From positions 8,953,020 through 9,017,019 of the forward strand of contig NC_068938.1 of NCBI RefSeq assembly GCF_016801865.2: 64,000 nucleotides of DNA. The letters run 5' to 3'. The position numbers were made by a program, and so were the translations under genes. The DNA is from Culex pipiens pallens. Taxonomy: Eukaryota; Arthropoda; Insecta; Diptera; Culicidae. Within the stretch, counting starts at the first letter, position 1. Every line of letters starts with the position of its first letter. A model generated the notes under the pieces. It searched no databases and was not told the DNA's origin. It saw only the letters and a program-made list of their open reading frames with translations. This document shows positions 12,540 through 26,500 of this stretch, one piece after another.

Positions 12540-13095
12540 TAACCTGAACTTAAATTCAAGTGAAACTCAAGTGAATTACTAGTAAACCTCAGTTAATCTC
12601 AAGTGATAAACAAATGAACGTAAACATAACGTAAAACTGAAGTGAAGCTCATGTGAATCTTAAGTGAAGCTCAAGTGAATCTCTAGTTAAACTCAAGTGA
12701 AGCTCAAGTGAATCACAAGTTATTCTCAAGTGAATCTCAAGTAAAACTCAAGTGAATCTAATGTGAAACTCATGTGAAGCTGAAGTGAAACTCGAGTGAA
12801 ACTCAAGTAAATCTCAAGTAGAACTCAAGTGAAGCTCAAGATATTCTCATGTGAATCTTAAGTGAAGCTAAAGTGAAACTCAAGTGAATCTCAAGTGAAG
12901 CTCAAATCAATCTCAAGTTATTCTCAAAAGAAGCTCAAGTGAATCTCTAATGGATCTCAAGTAAAACTCAAGTGAATCTCATGTGAAATTTGAGTGAAAC
13001 TCAAGTAAATCTGAAGTTAAACTCAAGTTAGTTTATAGATAATCTCAAGTGAATTTGAAGTTAAATTATAGTGAAGCTTAAGTGAAATTGAACTC
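12540..13095. repeat. Degenerate 12-bp minisatellite (CTCAAGTGAAAC/T)n
   Basis: Around 45 diverged 12-bp units of the form CTCAAGTGAATC / CTCAAGTGAAAC / CTCAAGTAAAAC, with frequent substitutions. The divergence contrasts with the uniform 11-bp array 800 bp upstream. Confidence 0.9.
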
Positions 13096-14419
13096 AAACC
13101 TCAACTGATTCGCGAATTGGCATGGATTCCCACCAACAAGCTTAAAAAGTGTCCCAAAAACCAGCTTCGAGCTGCAATTGTGTGCCCGATTGGGGATTGT
13201 GGGAACCAATATCGGGGTAACCCCTCGGTCCAGACCTCAACCAGCTTCCAATCAATACTGTTGGTGGTGGTGGTGGTATCACATTTGGTTGGTTTATCTT
13301 CGCTTATGATCTATATAGGTTTAATGCGTCTGAGCTTGAATGACATTTGCGGTGGCTTTTTGGGCTCGGCTGGTGATCTACACAAACCGATCAAATTCTG
13401 ACTAACCAAAATAACGAGTCTCGTGAGATTCGTCCCGGCAAAGAAGGGGGGACGGTATACATTTCAATCTCTGTGGCCGGCGCGCAGGTCCCGAGAAAAA
13501 CTGTAAGGTTGAAAGGATTAGACACCACATGCATGGCTGGCCGATGGCTTGCTCTTTGTGGTTGTGGGGATAAAAGGCGAGTGACAAAATTATGGATCAA
13601 GATCAAATTGATCTTTGGGGTTTCGTCAAATGGCCTTAGAGGCCAGAGAGATACGAGGGAGGAAGGGGGAAGTTGAGGGTTGGGAGGGGAATAAATCAAC
13701 CAAAATCAGACGTAGTTCACGCGCTCGCGAAAGGCTTCTCAAAAGCGTGTGTTTGATTGGTGGGAAGAAGGAGAGACTCAAGTGAGCATAACGATCTGAC
13801 GAAAGAAACATCAGTAATTTCGCATGGTTGTCGAATTAGATTAATCTGTTTGAGTTTAATTGAAATCGAGACTGGCCGATGGATATATGTGGGCATATTT
13901 TTTGTTCTTTTGTTAAATTTGATCGTCTTGTGCAAGGTTTGCTGTTAGAGTGGTGACATTGAGATGAGATGTGGAAATTTGAGCAAAATGTGAAATTAAT
14001 TACAAAGCAATTTTGCATTCAGCCATGAACAGGTGATAGAACAGAACACCTTTCAAAATGAAATATGAGACCTTCAAATTTGGGTGTTTTGTGTTTGTGT
14101 ATAATATATTGCTTATACAGCAATTCCCCAAGAAAATAGAATGATTCTAAAATCAGATCGGGCTCAAAATTAGACTAGTTCCTTGGCCGAAATAATAAGA
14201 CTCTGAAAACCTAAAAAAATGCAATTCTCGTCAACTCTCGCAAAACCCACCATTTAAAAAAATCATAACAGCGTTAACTTTAAAATTTAAGCGATGACTT
14301 ATACATTTTAGATACCAAACGTTGCGTCTTTCAATTACGGTAATTTTGGGTCAAACCAGACAACTTTGATTTTGAATCATGCTGTATTCGTGGGGAATTA
14401 CTGTTTGATAATATATTGT
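13096..14419. other. Intergenic, no gene recognised
   Basis: Several overlapping open frames under 110 codons lie on both strands. None has a recognisable motif or a clear exon structure. Confidence 0.4.
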
Positions 14420-14680
14420 CTGCCTGTGTGGATCAATCGGACCGCGCACTGGACTCACAACCCAGAGATCACAAGTTCGAATCCCGAGGCAGACGCAACA
14501 ATTCTAAGTGTTAAAATAGGTACTCGGTGTCCTCTCCCCGTGCCATACCTTCACACTTAGGAGACCCGGGAGGCGGAGTCTTGTCGCAAAAAGAACGATG
14601 TGGATCCGTTGCAAAACCGCAAGGTTAAAGTGGGCCACATTATAAGGTGTTACGTCGATTCTGTTGTTTTCAATATATTG
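14420..14680 (+). mobile_element. tRNA-derived SINE (second family)
   Basis: The head resembles a tRNA: an A-box-like TGGATCAATCGG, a CTGG...CCAG stem, and a B-box AGTTCGAATCCCG at about 14472. The following body (ATTCTAAGTGTTAAAATAGG) matches a reverse-strand copy at 58460-58617. The head is too irregular to be a functional tRNA. Confidence 0.65.
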
Positions 14681-15169
14681 TCATCAAAAGTATTTCTAAA
14701 TTTTTGGAAGATCGTATCAGTTATTTTCAAAGGATCCTAAAAATGTAAAAAAAACATCAACATTTTTTTCTCTTGAGGCTGTACCTGATATCATTCACCG
14801 ATTGAACATCAATAGAACACAGTAAAAATTTGAAATTTTAATAGGTTGAATACTTCGTTGGTTCAATATGACTTCCTTTCGTGTGATTTTATCTCAATTG
14901 ATGTTTCTAAAAGATTAATTTAACAGAAACTAATGAAACTTTCACCAGTTCCTGTTGTAAAAATACACTTTTTGTCACAAAATCTATTATCATTCCCAGT
15001 TTAAATTTATAATTTGGTTACACATTAAAATGTAAATTGGAAAAAAATATTTACTAAAAATTCCGTTTCCAAAATTGAGGGTTTTTTTCGGGATTTTTGA
15101 TATGTTTTAGGAGACTTAAAAGGCATTTTGTTTTTGCTTGAGCTTAGGATGGTGCAAAATCTGGTTTGA

Positions 15170-15560
15170 AAAAATGAGAATTTTGTAAAATCCGAAGCTT
15201 AAAAAATCATCAAATTTGCAATCGAGAATGACCTAACAAACTTTTTTTTTGATAAAGTGCACCGTATTCAAGTTGGAAGCATTCCAAGGTGAAATTTTTG
15301 AAAAAATTTCGCTGATTTTGCAATTTAAATATTACATGAAGAAATGTGAAAAAATTCCGAAATGCTGAGAAATTTCCAACAATTTTCTTTAATTTACTTT
15401 GTTGATTGGGTTGCTGGTTGTTGAGAAACAGCATCTTGAAGCTAATATTTTGTGATAAATTAGTTTTCATTTTCTAAACTCACGATAACTCACATGCGCT
15501 TGAAATTTTCAACTTCTATCTTTTCGAATAATTTAAAATTTTTAAAATCAAAAGTAACAT
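15170..15560. repeat. Dispersed mosquito-type repeat, copy B
   Basis: Diverged copy of the repeat at 10010-10600, with the same block order (AAATTTGCAATC, GATAAAGTGCAC, TTCAAGTTG, GCTGAGAAATTT, ACTTTGTTGATT). No coding capacity was seen. Confidence 0.5.
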
Positions 15561-16428
15561 TTTACAACACTAATTTAAAAATTCAAAATCGAACAAATAG
15601 ATTCCGAGAAATCTGGAGCTAAATAATGTGGGCTCATTAGTTGACTTAGAGAAAAACTCATTTTTCATAAACTGTAAGCTCGCGGTAAAAAATAATAATT
15701 AAATAACAGTGATTCCACGCCAAACCAGCAGGTTCCAGATCAAAAGTGCCTGTATTTTTATGTTTGGGGGGCACAAAAAAATATAAAAATTTAATTAACA
15801 AGACATTGTCTCAACATTCTAATTAAAAAAGTGTTGTAAAATGCATTTTACACTAGTTCTGTTTTGCTACCATTAGTTTTCAAAAAAAAATGAGATAGAA
15901 GGAAATCAAAAAACTGTATCGAAAATAAACTTACTAAACATCGAAAATTTTCAAAAAATCAAAAGATTTTTTAATGATTCAAACATGCTAAAAATGATTC
16001 TAAACGCAGAAGGATGCATTTTAGATTGATTTCAGCATTTTGCAATAAAATTTTAATTGAAATTTTGAAGTTTTTTGAAAAAACATTTTTTTGGCCCCTA
16101 ATTTTTTGGGCCAACTTTGAAGGGGGAGAGGGGGGTGACAAAAACATTAAATAAAATTTGTACCAGCCTAATGGGTTTTAACTAATCTTCCCGTATGGAA
16201 AGTTAAGTTTCAAGAATATAATTGATTTAACACACCTATTAAAAAAAATTACATGTAAATTATATTTTGACGATAACCTACGATCTGAGAAAAGAAAACC
16301 TTTAAAATCATTATCTTTTTACTTTACAAACAGATTTACAAAATGAAAAAGGGTTTAAAAGTTATTTTTTCAATTGCCTACACTACTGTAAAGTTTAATC
16401 AGTCGAAAAGGCACACCCAAAATTGAAC
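15561..16428. other. AT-rich intergenic DNA
   Basis: No gene, RNA or bounded element was seen. Probably old repeat debris. Confidence 0.5.
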
Positions 16429-16696
16429 ACAGTCTACACTCGATTGTACAAAGTTCTCGTACAAATTTCACTTCGGAGAGTCGAATCACAAAAACATGGC
16501 GGCCAAAATGGTGGTGACGAAATATTGAGAAAATAAATTTGGTAATGAAATAGGCTACCAACCAATCAAATTTAACTAAAATTGGGTCGCAGAAGTCGAA
16601 TTTGCTGTTAAATGGGAGATTTTTTTTAATTGTTTAGATCATGTTTCTAATGAACCTTCGAATAATCGAGGCTTCGAAAAGTCGATTCTAGACTGT
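16429..16696. mobile_element. Short MITE-like element, 268 bp
   Basis: Ends are ACAGTCTACACTCGATTGTA on the left and, reverse-complemented, ACAGTCTAGAATCGACTTTT on the right, giving imperfect terminal inverted repeats. The interior (ATGGCGGCCAAAATGG..., GGGTCGCAGAAGTCGAATT) has a related copy at 36225-36330. No TA duplication is evident, so the superfamily is uncertain. Confidence 0.6.
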
Positions 16697-16973
16697 ACCT
16701 GAAATAGTCGAAAATCCAAACTTCACTGATACCATTTATCCTTAAAAGATGATAGATCAATTTTAGACGAGAAAAATGCAAAGATGTGTTCAAAATTTGT
16801 GATCGGCATCATTATATTCAATTAAGGACAAAATACTTATCCAAGAACTTACACCAACCAACATGAAATGAGACGCCAAGAACAGTTCACCAAAGGATGA
16901 TTTCTCAATATTTCAACAAATACCTCAAAACAAAAATAATTTTCAATATTTCGACAGTAACTGTACAACGTAT

Positions 16974-16979
16974 TTTATT
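16974..16979 (-). terminator. Candidate polyadenylation signal for the PRDM gene
   Basis: AATAAA on the minus strand, about 600 bp beyond the stop codon at 17584, with an overlapping second copy (AATAAATAAA). It would give a 3'UTR of about 0.6 kb. It was chosen by position only. Confidence 0.35.
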
Positions 16980-17583
16980 TATTTTCTTTCTCCACATTTT
17001 CATATAAAATCTCTTGCTCTCTCAGCTTCTGATACCATGGAGGGGAAGGGGGATTAATCACACACAACTTAGTAGTGTTTGGACATTATTTTTGCTACGC
17101 TTGCTTTGTGCGCCTTTTTGCAACGACCATTTTTTTCTTTATTTACATGCTTGCTTTGATTTCGCTCAGTGCTTCTAGTCTCGATTTTCTCACAACATTA
17201 GAAAATTAATGTACACGTGTAGATTGTTTTTGATTTTTTTTGCGTAATAATATAATAATGTTTCTTTTTTTCGTAATAATGTAGGCAACAAAATTCTCTG
17301 GGATGCACACGGACGACGTTCGCGTCAACGCGCGTGACGGGGGGTGACGAAACCTATTCGCTAACTAACGTTTAAATCTTTAAACTAAATATGTATAAAA
17401 ACACTCAGTGCTCTCTGTAGTCTACACAGTAGTAGTAGTAATAGCTAGTAGTCGTGGTAGTTTTTAAGTAGTAATAGTTTAGTTACAGGTAGTAGTACAC
17501 ATATTCTACATTGGGGGGGTGCCTCTTTTAGACGATTTTGGAAGTGGGGGGTGGGGGTGGTCTCGCGTTGATTCTCACTCGAT

Positions 17584-20500
17584 TTACCCAACTCCGGACA
17601 GCATCTGTTTGGTGTAGCTCGAGAAGAGCAGATGCTTGGAGAAGTTGAGCTGCTCCTTGGTGACCTTTTCGAAGGCGGCCGCCGCCGCGACTGCCGCCGG
17701 GTGGTGCATCGGCGGCGCCGGATTGGACGACTCCTCTTCGCCCTCGCTGTGGCTGCCCATCATGCTGCCGCCCTGGCTGGAGGTGGCCCGGTGTGGCTCC
17801 TCGTCCGCGCCGCTGATCGACGTTCCGCCGCCCTCCTCGTGCGTTTTCATGTGCGCTTTCAGGTTGCAGGCCAACGCAAAGGACTTGTTGCACACCTCGC
17901 AGACGTGCGGTTTGTCACCTGGAAGAAAGGATAAGAAAACGGGAGAAAAACATGAGAAATCCGCGTGAAGGAGCGTCTGTTTTTGGCCTAGATTTGCAAT
18001 TGTAATCGAATCCCAGAGGGGAGGTGGAGCGCATCCAACAATGACGACATAATAAAAACGTAATAATAAATTATCATTTCTTGTGGCGGCGTCCCTCCTC
18101 GACTTCAAGTTGATCGCCGGTAGCCCCCATAGAAAGAGTGATGTTTACAAGTGCCAGAACATGATCCGGTCATGATAAGTGCAATTCATCATCGAAGATG
18201 ATGACGCGGCAGCGCTGCAGTGGCAAAGGGAAGAAACCGACCCTATTGTGTCAATGTGTTTCAATAGAGTCCAGCTCGCGCGCGGAAATTTATGGCCAAT
18301 GATACGGAAAATGGCGGTGATTTATAAGTGTTTTATTAATTCAGAACCTGGTGCTGAATGGGAAAAGGGGAAAAAATGTCCCTTTTGTGCAGCGCGGAAC
18401 GATGGGAACCGCGACGTGGAAATAGATCAAAAGGGATGGATGAGTTTGAGCTTTGATGGACGGCGCTATTGCCAGTGGAAAGGATGTAATTTTGAACCGC
18501 CAATTGCGCCGTGATGAGAGCTTTATGAACTTCTGAGGAGTTGTAATTTAGTTGGAAAAATCTCATCAGTTACAAATCATAACGAAACTAAACATAAAAT
18601 ATCTGGGAATTCCAGTCGGAAGTCGCTGAAGCAAGGAATTCGTGATTACTCTGCAAGTAATCCGAAATTACTTAACATTCTATCATGCCATTTCGTCAGC
18701 TGTGGGCTATTTTGTGACAACGACCATTTAGTACTATTCGAGAAAATCGATTTTTAAAGTTTAATGATAAATATTTTCAAAACTATGAATGGTAGAGCCA
18801 AACTTTTTGAAGCAATCGGCTCGTATACTATCGCTTAACAAACGCTCCAAGTTTCAACTAATTTGGTTACACCAGTTAAAAGATACAGTAAATTATGTAA
18901 ACAAAAATCTTAAAAGCACGTGTCACAAGTGTGTCTTGAAAGTAAATTTGTACTACGTGTCACAAGTGTGCACAGAATTCCCATACAAAATAAAATAGGC
19001 TCAAATCAATAGTTTAACCGACTTAATCAGTATATTTTCAAAAACAAAAGATTGCATTGCCTTCAGAAAAAGTGTATCAACATAAATTTGTGAAAAATAA
19101 GAAAAATTTTCCTCATTTTCCAACAACATGTATGACGTGTCACAAGTGTGCACGATCATTTTGATGATAAATTGGTCTATGTCACAAGTGTGTATTGCGA
19201 TATCCGGGAAACGGAAGCGAGTTTCCAAAATCGGGTTTAAGCATCTTGTAGTGTTTGTTAAGTATAGCAAAACGTCATTATTAACTCATTTTCGACTAAA
19301 ATGGTCTATGTCACAAGATAGCACACAGCTGACGATTTGTAAGCAAATCCGAAAAATAATCAAAGGCTTCCAGATTGGCAAGTAATCTGAAATTACACCA
19401 CAAGTAAAATTACTTAAATTTTTATCATGTAATTTGTAAGCTATTCCAAAGAATTTAGTCATGCAGTCAAATATGCAAGAAGCAACGACAAAGCGATGAG
19501 CGCGTGAGAATCTCATCGCGTCCGGAAACCTCAAACTCATCACTCACGCTGCGTTTTCGATCACGAAAGGCTTCCCATATTGAGCCTTCGCCACCAACCG
19601 TGATAGTAAGTGTTATCGACAGTGATTCCGGAGATGTTTGCATGAACAATTGTCCGATCTCCCATCGAGAGGCAAATTGCTACTGATTTTTTACCTTCAA
19701 TCTTCAGAATTCTGAGGCGAAAAAAACTGCACTGTCATACGGTTTGAACTGCTCGGAGGGCGCGACTTCAAATTGCAGGGATCATCCATCTCCCGGCTTC
19801 TGAATTGGCCTCGACCACCTTCGGCTCGAAAGAGCTGACGATGATGAATCATATATCGCGATCGCGACGCGATCTTGATTGGAAAATTAACCGTGAAATT
19901 CCAGCCCCAAATTTCTCGAGAGATTCTTTTCAAAAGGCCCTGTCTGAAGGTGTTATCGATACCAACAATAAAATATAATAATAATAGTCGAGCGCGAAAG
20001 AAACTGTGGCAAACAGGCGTGACTGGGGAGATTTAATTTTTTTCGTTCACTGCGGCGAACAATTTGAAACTGAACGGAAATGGGTTCCATTCAGCGTTGA
20101 TAGCCTGACCATTCAGAGATCGCTCTGCTCTGCTGAAGAAGCGCGCTCGCCGTGTGCGGTCCGCGCGAGACTTTCAAGTCTGGCTGAACACGTGGTGAAA
20201 TTGATTCGAACTAGCGATAATCGACGCCTGTATGGTTCAATTTTCTGGTTCATTATCGATTCTTGGCGCTTTTTTCTATTGATTTTTAAGGTCGCGCATT
20301 CCGCATTAGATGCGCTGTAGATCACCAGGTTTTTTTTCCGTGCAAAGTTTTTATCATTTTCAGCAAACCTCAATTTTCGGAGTAACCAAACACCTCAATT
20401 GATTCATCAACGCGCGTCGTTCCCACGACTTGCTCGACCCCAGATCAATCACAACTCCGTTCGGAGGAAACCTTTTCCCATGTCACGATCGCCAGAATCC

Positions 20501-23500
20501 ATTTGAGCGAGACTTAGAGAGATTTATTCCTACTTCCTCAATTAACGATGGCATAAAAATTGGGAAACACACTTATCATATTCTCATGGCAGTAAAAATA
20601 TTTTTCGGAGGTCTTCGACTGCCTTCCAATTTTATCTGATTCAAATGTTCGTTCCCTCAAAGTCCAAACTTTTGCCACAGAAAAAAAAACAAAAAAAATG
20701 AAGAAGATCAAAAGGATACGATAACCTGACTCAAAACCACTTGACTTGACATGACTCAGGGATCCTTTTTTGTGTGTGGTTCGGTCCCTTTTCTCCTCTT
20801 CTGCTGACGGTTGCATATGCCTTTTCACCCTCAATAAATTGGTTTATTGGTTTTGTATTCGCTTTGGCTGGCCGGTGCCTTATAAATTATCGAACGTTGG
20901 ACCTTATCGAAAGCCAAATGCTGCATTCGTTCATACACGCAATATCTTTTCTCGAAAACGAACATGTGCATGTCCTTCAGGAAAAATGGCTCTCCCCATG
21001 TTGTTATTTTCTATCCCTATTTCTTTCTTTTCGCTTCCTAATTGGAAGGATCCCTTTTGACTGGAACAGGTGATCCTTTGAAAAATTCTCCCCTCATGTT
21101 TTTTTGAATAACGAAAAAGCGCAGACGCTCTCCGAAAAAAGGCGCGAAATGATTTCGCGCCACTTTTTTCCCCCCTTCAAAAAGCAACCTTTACAAATGA
21201 ACAGAAACTGACCTCTAGGCAACTTACCGGTATGCAGGAAGAGGTGATTCTTCAGGTTCGTTTGCTTGGAGAAGCCGCGCGAACAGATGTGACACTTGAA
21301 GGGCCACGAGCCGTTGTGGACGTACATGTGCGACTTGAGGTCGCCCGGCGTCGGGAACGACTTGGAGCAGAGGCTGCACTTGTGGGGTTTGTCCTGTTGA
21401 ATAAATAGAGAGAAGGAGAGATTTGTTAAAAAATTTATTCGCTAGTTGATAACGCAAAATTTACTTTTAATGGCAACAAAATATCATTAAATATCGCAGC
21501 CAAAGGCTTCCACTTTTGCAAGTAATTCGTGATTACACCACAAGTAATCCGAAATTACTTAAAATTTTATCATGCCATTTGGAAGCTATTCAAAAAAAAT
21601 AATCAATGGCTTCCAGTTTGGCAAGTAATCTAAAATTACTCAAATTTTTATCATGCAGTTTGTAAGCTATCCAAAAGAATTTAAACATGCAGTCAAATTA
21701 TCTGTTCCTTTTTTCATAGAAAATGTGCTCAACCTGTCACCATTCAAACGAATTCAGATTTAAACTCACTTAATCACGTTTCAAGACCACTACTCCCACC
21801 TAGTTGTGATCGCATTCAAGCTTAACAACCAGAAAAAAAATCATCCAAAACAGATCTAAAGACTTCAAAATGGTCCACGTGCCGCCTAGGAAGCCGACAT
21901 CGTCACCATGCTCTTAATAAATCACCCTCGAAGCGCAGATTAAGCCCAGTCTTGATCGCCCACATTTGTAAATTGTCACCATTTGAAAACGCTCGAAAAA
22001 AAGCCCGCTCAATAATAGAGCCATTTCCAAGTCTATACGACTTGGCCACGAATTGAGATGTAAAGATCGTATCAAACCGGTGCGTCAAACTTACCTTAAT
22101 GTGCGTCATCCGGTGGTAGTACAGATTCGAGCTCGCCGTGAACCGCTTGCCGCACACCTGACACTGGTGCGGCTTTTCACCGCTGTGAATGCGCACGTGC
22201 GTGTTCAGCGACGAGGACGTGCTAAAGCCCTTCCCGCAGACGCCGCAAACGTGCGGCTTTTCGCCGGTGTGCGTCCGCATGTGACGCTTCAGCAGACTAG
22301 GACGATCGAAGGCCTTGCCGCACACCTCACAGGGCAGCATGGCGCGTTCCCCGCGGGACGGGCGCGCCTTCGGGGAACTTCGGGAGGTGGGCGCTGCCGG
22401 GATTGAATCCCGGTGATCGCGGTCCTGCAGGTCGGCGGCGCTGGTGACGCTGGCGCCGGACGAGATTGAAATCGAGCTGTCGCCGGACACGGACTTGCGT
22501 TCGTCCTCGGTGCCGGACGGGGGTGAGATCGGTAGCATTACGCGGGATAGGAGGGAGGTGGAGAGATCGAGGGGGGAGTCTGTTGGAGGAGAAAGAAAGG
22601 TGATCGTGGTTAGTTAAATGCCTAACGATCGCGATCGTACGCGCGGTCTTACCTTCGAGGATCGAGTCCATCGTTTGTCGGTACAGCTGGCTGCGCATCC
22701 GGATGAAGAACAGCTCTTCGGGGCCTTCCGGCACGTAGTACACTACGAGCTCCTGGTGGGACGGGATCGGCTTGACGCACTCGTAGATCGGTTCACCTTT
22801 CACCTTGACGCAGACCACGTTCACCTGGGGTCCGTACGTTTCCGACACCCGCAGGAAGCGAATCCAGTTGCAGTGGCGCACCCGCCGTCCGTTGACCGTG
22901 GTGATCTCGTCGTACAGCCCGAACCGGTGGCGAATCTACACGGCGCAGAAAGGAAAACATGGAGAATTGATCTGATTAGGGCCGGAGCAACATAGCCGCG
23001 CGCGCACGTTCAACATGCAACTTAATGGGAGCTCATAAATTGAGATGTACACCGGCGCGGTTCGGCCCGATGTCGCCGTATTTTAGCGCGCTAGATTTAT
23101 CGACCGATACTGGCGAGTCAACCGGAGTTTGGAAAAGGAAAGCCGCACATTCAATTCAAATTTCTCCCCTCACAGTTCAGAACGAACTAAATCGATATGT
23201 AAATTTAGGACGCGATCATCCCGAAGTCGTCGTCGTGACCCGCTAAGCAAAGCCTAGTCAACAAGGTGTTCCGGAATCACGACACCGACTCGGACACGCC
23301 CCTTGTAACAACACTTCAATTTAACGGCTCGTTGATCCTCAACTCATTGCAGACAGAGAGAAAGAGTGGGTGAGTTATGAAAAACTGCCGGACCATGAAA
23401 CCGACAACTGCGGTGATCGTCGAGTTGTAAACAGTTGGTTTTACGCTAGGGGGAACATTACCGGCGTTGCTCGAGTTGAGGGTGTGAAAACGCCTGGGTG

Positions 23501-26500
23501 TAATGTTACGGAAGGGGGAGTACCGAGCGTGACGCGGTCGTGTCAAACCTGCGCGATCAATTAGGGTAATGCGGTTAGAACGATTAGTGGGGGGTTCTCT
23601 GAGGCTAATGATGACGTTGGTTGCGCGGAGTACCTTGAGGCATGATTGAGATGTCGAGCGTGACTTGAAGTTATGATCTTCAGTGGTTGTTGTACCTGCA
23701 GGCTTTGGGTTATGTTTGCATGATCATGTCAAAAAGGTAGATCAAATCTGGTAATGAGCTTGACCAGGTTAGGCTGACGGATTACGCAGCAATTACCTAC
23801 AGTAATGACTATCTTGGGGTACTCAATTACGCGATCTTGATATGATCGTTTTTGTTGATCACTTTTTGAACTCGGTCATTTATGCAAACACTCTGTGTAA
23901 CTTGGGTCATAAAGTAACTCAGAAACCTCTTAAAAGCAGTAGATACCTCAAGTAGTGATCCACTATTATTGATCGAGTTCAAGATCACCCGATCATGCCA
24001 AACCCTATCAAGCAAATTCAATTAGCCCAAAGTCTCGCGCAGGTGATCACCCCGAACCCGACCCAGATAATCCCCCTCCTCGAACACCTCACACGATCAC
24101 CCATAGACCACTTTACGCTCAATTACGCCCTCGGAAATGGCACTCCAGAGAGTCACTTGTCTCCGACACGTATCCGAAATGCCATTAGCGCAAGGACCTC
24201 GACCACACCGCGACCGTGACGAATCTAATCTAAAGTCCGACAGTCGTCGTCGTCGACGACGACTTGGACAGGTGATACCTACACACAGGGAGACCTGCAA
24301 AGTCTGCGTAGGTTCGCGGGGTCTTAACATGTCAATACCGGGCGAGTTGTCTGGTTTGGACTTTCTCAAGGTTTTCGCGCGAACGCGCGCGGTCCAAGGA
24401 TCTGTAATGATGATGATCACCCAGGTCGATTCACTACCGTGCCATTTTTGGTAGCGCCAAGACGTATTAATCAACGATAGAGAGCGGGGTACAAATCTCG
24501 GCCCGCGGGTCTTGATTGATTTTTAATTGCACTTTTCTCCCCGTAGTTCGGTAGGCCTTAGGGTCCACGCCGTGATTAATGACGTTCTTCCCTCTCACCC
24601 AGGCTACTTGATTCCGATCAAAACGCGTTACGCGTCGAAACCCAAAACCGGACAAATCGGATCAGGTGATCGGACCCTCGTCAGCCGGGTTAAGCCGCTC
24701 TTTCTCAGCATCCCTTTGAGGGACACAAAGTAAAAATAAAAGAGAGGCATAAATTTCTCGACTTTACGTAACGAATAGCGGGTCACAGGTGCCGTACTGT
24801 CATGATCACCTTTCCCCCTTCAAGGTAAGTGATACTCGTAAATTTTTGGCTTAAGCGCCCGAAGAATACCTCAGAAGAAGGGATGGGAAAATTCCTGCGT
24901 CGAAAATTGATATCTTGCTTAATACCCCCTGGTCTTCACCGTCATTGATCCTTGGCAGCGTGAGAAGGGTTCGGGATCACCTGCCGCCGAAGAAATCGAT
25001 CGGAGTGACGCCGAAATCTTCGAACCTCACCAAGATCTTTACGGTTATTGCGAGCAATTTGGAGCGGTTTAGTCCGCCCCAAAACGGCTTAAGAGGGTCA
25101 TCGAGTTTTAATTTAGCGACCATCGGCAGCCTCGATAAGTATCCGATTTAATTACTTAAGCCAATTCGTGGCTCGGACTGGCGAGGTTGCCGAGCCGACC
25201 ATAATTAAACAATTACTTAATTAATGCACAATTTTGCCTTTCTTCACGGTTCTTTGCCGTTCTTCAATTGAAAATACAACTTAATTTGGACTTGCTGCTT
25301 CTTCGAAACAAACTCGCAGGTCAGCCAGTAGTTCGTGCTGATTTGCATGAATCAGTCCCGGAATCTCTCTTTACCTCTTTTGAAGGGTGAGGTGGGTGCT
25401 GAACTTCCGATCACGACCTCGTTTTTGCTGGTATTCTTTAAACTTATCCGTAACTTCTTGTACTCGAATTTCGCGTGAGTTCATTCATCTGGTGCTGAAG
25501 GGAGAGGAGTAACGGAACAAAGAGCGTTTTGCTCTCAAAATGAGAGCAAAATACTCTCAAATTGATGCATTCGGCTTGCATGCAAGTTGGTTTAGTCAAC
25601 GGTTGCTAAGATTTTGTTTTTGTCGAACAATGCCATCATGCTCAACATTTTAAAGCGCAGAATAAATCATGGTTCTAATCCAGTTCCCCAACGGTCAGCC
25701 AAATTTGTCCCCCCACCAAAAACCGATCGATTCCCACAGAATTTGACTTTCAAATGATCGCTCCAAAACCAGAACGCGCGCGCGCTCAAAACTCCTCCAA
25801 TTTAGCGTGATTTACAACCGGCCCCGCTTGATTGACACATCCCATTCAAATATCTCGCTCGGCGAGAAAAACCCGAATCGATAGAGCAAGAAAAAAAACC
25901 TGCCCCAGAAAGACCAGTTTCGGGTCGATTCCGGCGGCGGCGACTCAACGACGGCTAATCCGGGGTTGTCGGAAGCTGACCAATACCGTTCGTTACCGAA
26001 TATGAGTCAGCGCAAATTGCGCGCGCGGAGGCTAATCCCAGGGGTTCTGGGCGAACTCATTAGCGTCATCATTTCGGGCGAAAAAGGGAGGTCCGTTGAC
26101 CCCCGGGTCGACACAACCCATACTTCACCCCCTCAAGAAAGGGGCATTATCTAATCCAGGGGGAATTATCGAAGCAATTACCGGATGGTTTTATGAATTT
26201 ATTCCTTTACTACCGTCGGTGATCCCCGAGGTGAACTTCAGGTGCTGATTGGGACGAGAAATTTTTCTTTTATCTTTCAGAAAAGAATTCTGACCCGAAG
26301 TCGATGGTTGATTAATTGCCACGTTTGGCATAATTCGGTTCACGCACCAACTTGACGAGTCGAGGAATGTTCTTTATGAGTTTTTGGACGAATCGGAGCG
26401 GTAATGATGATCAATTAGACGGGATGACCTGTGTTCCGATGCGTTGCCGCCGCCGCCGCCAACGTTGAGAAGGGATCATTAATCTTTTTTTTTTTGTTTT

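Noticed and set aside
14430..14505. Possible tRNA gene
   Set aside because: A- and B-box-like sequences exist, but the arms do not fold properly and the downstream body is shared with another dispersed copy. It is a SINE.
17528..17934. Overlapping open frames on both strands across the last PRDM exon
   Set aside because: They are shadows of a GC-rich coding exon; only the frame with the CxxC...HxxxH finger is consistent with the splice phases.
22053..22995. Plus-strand frames opposite the PRDM exons
   Set aside because: They are antisense shadows of the finger and PR-domain exons and carry no recognisable domain.
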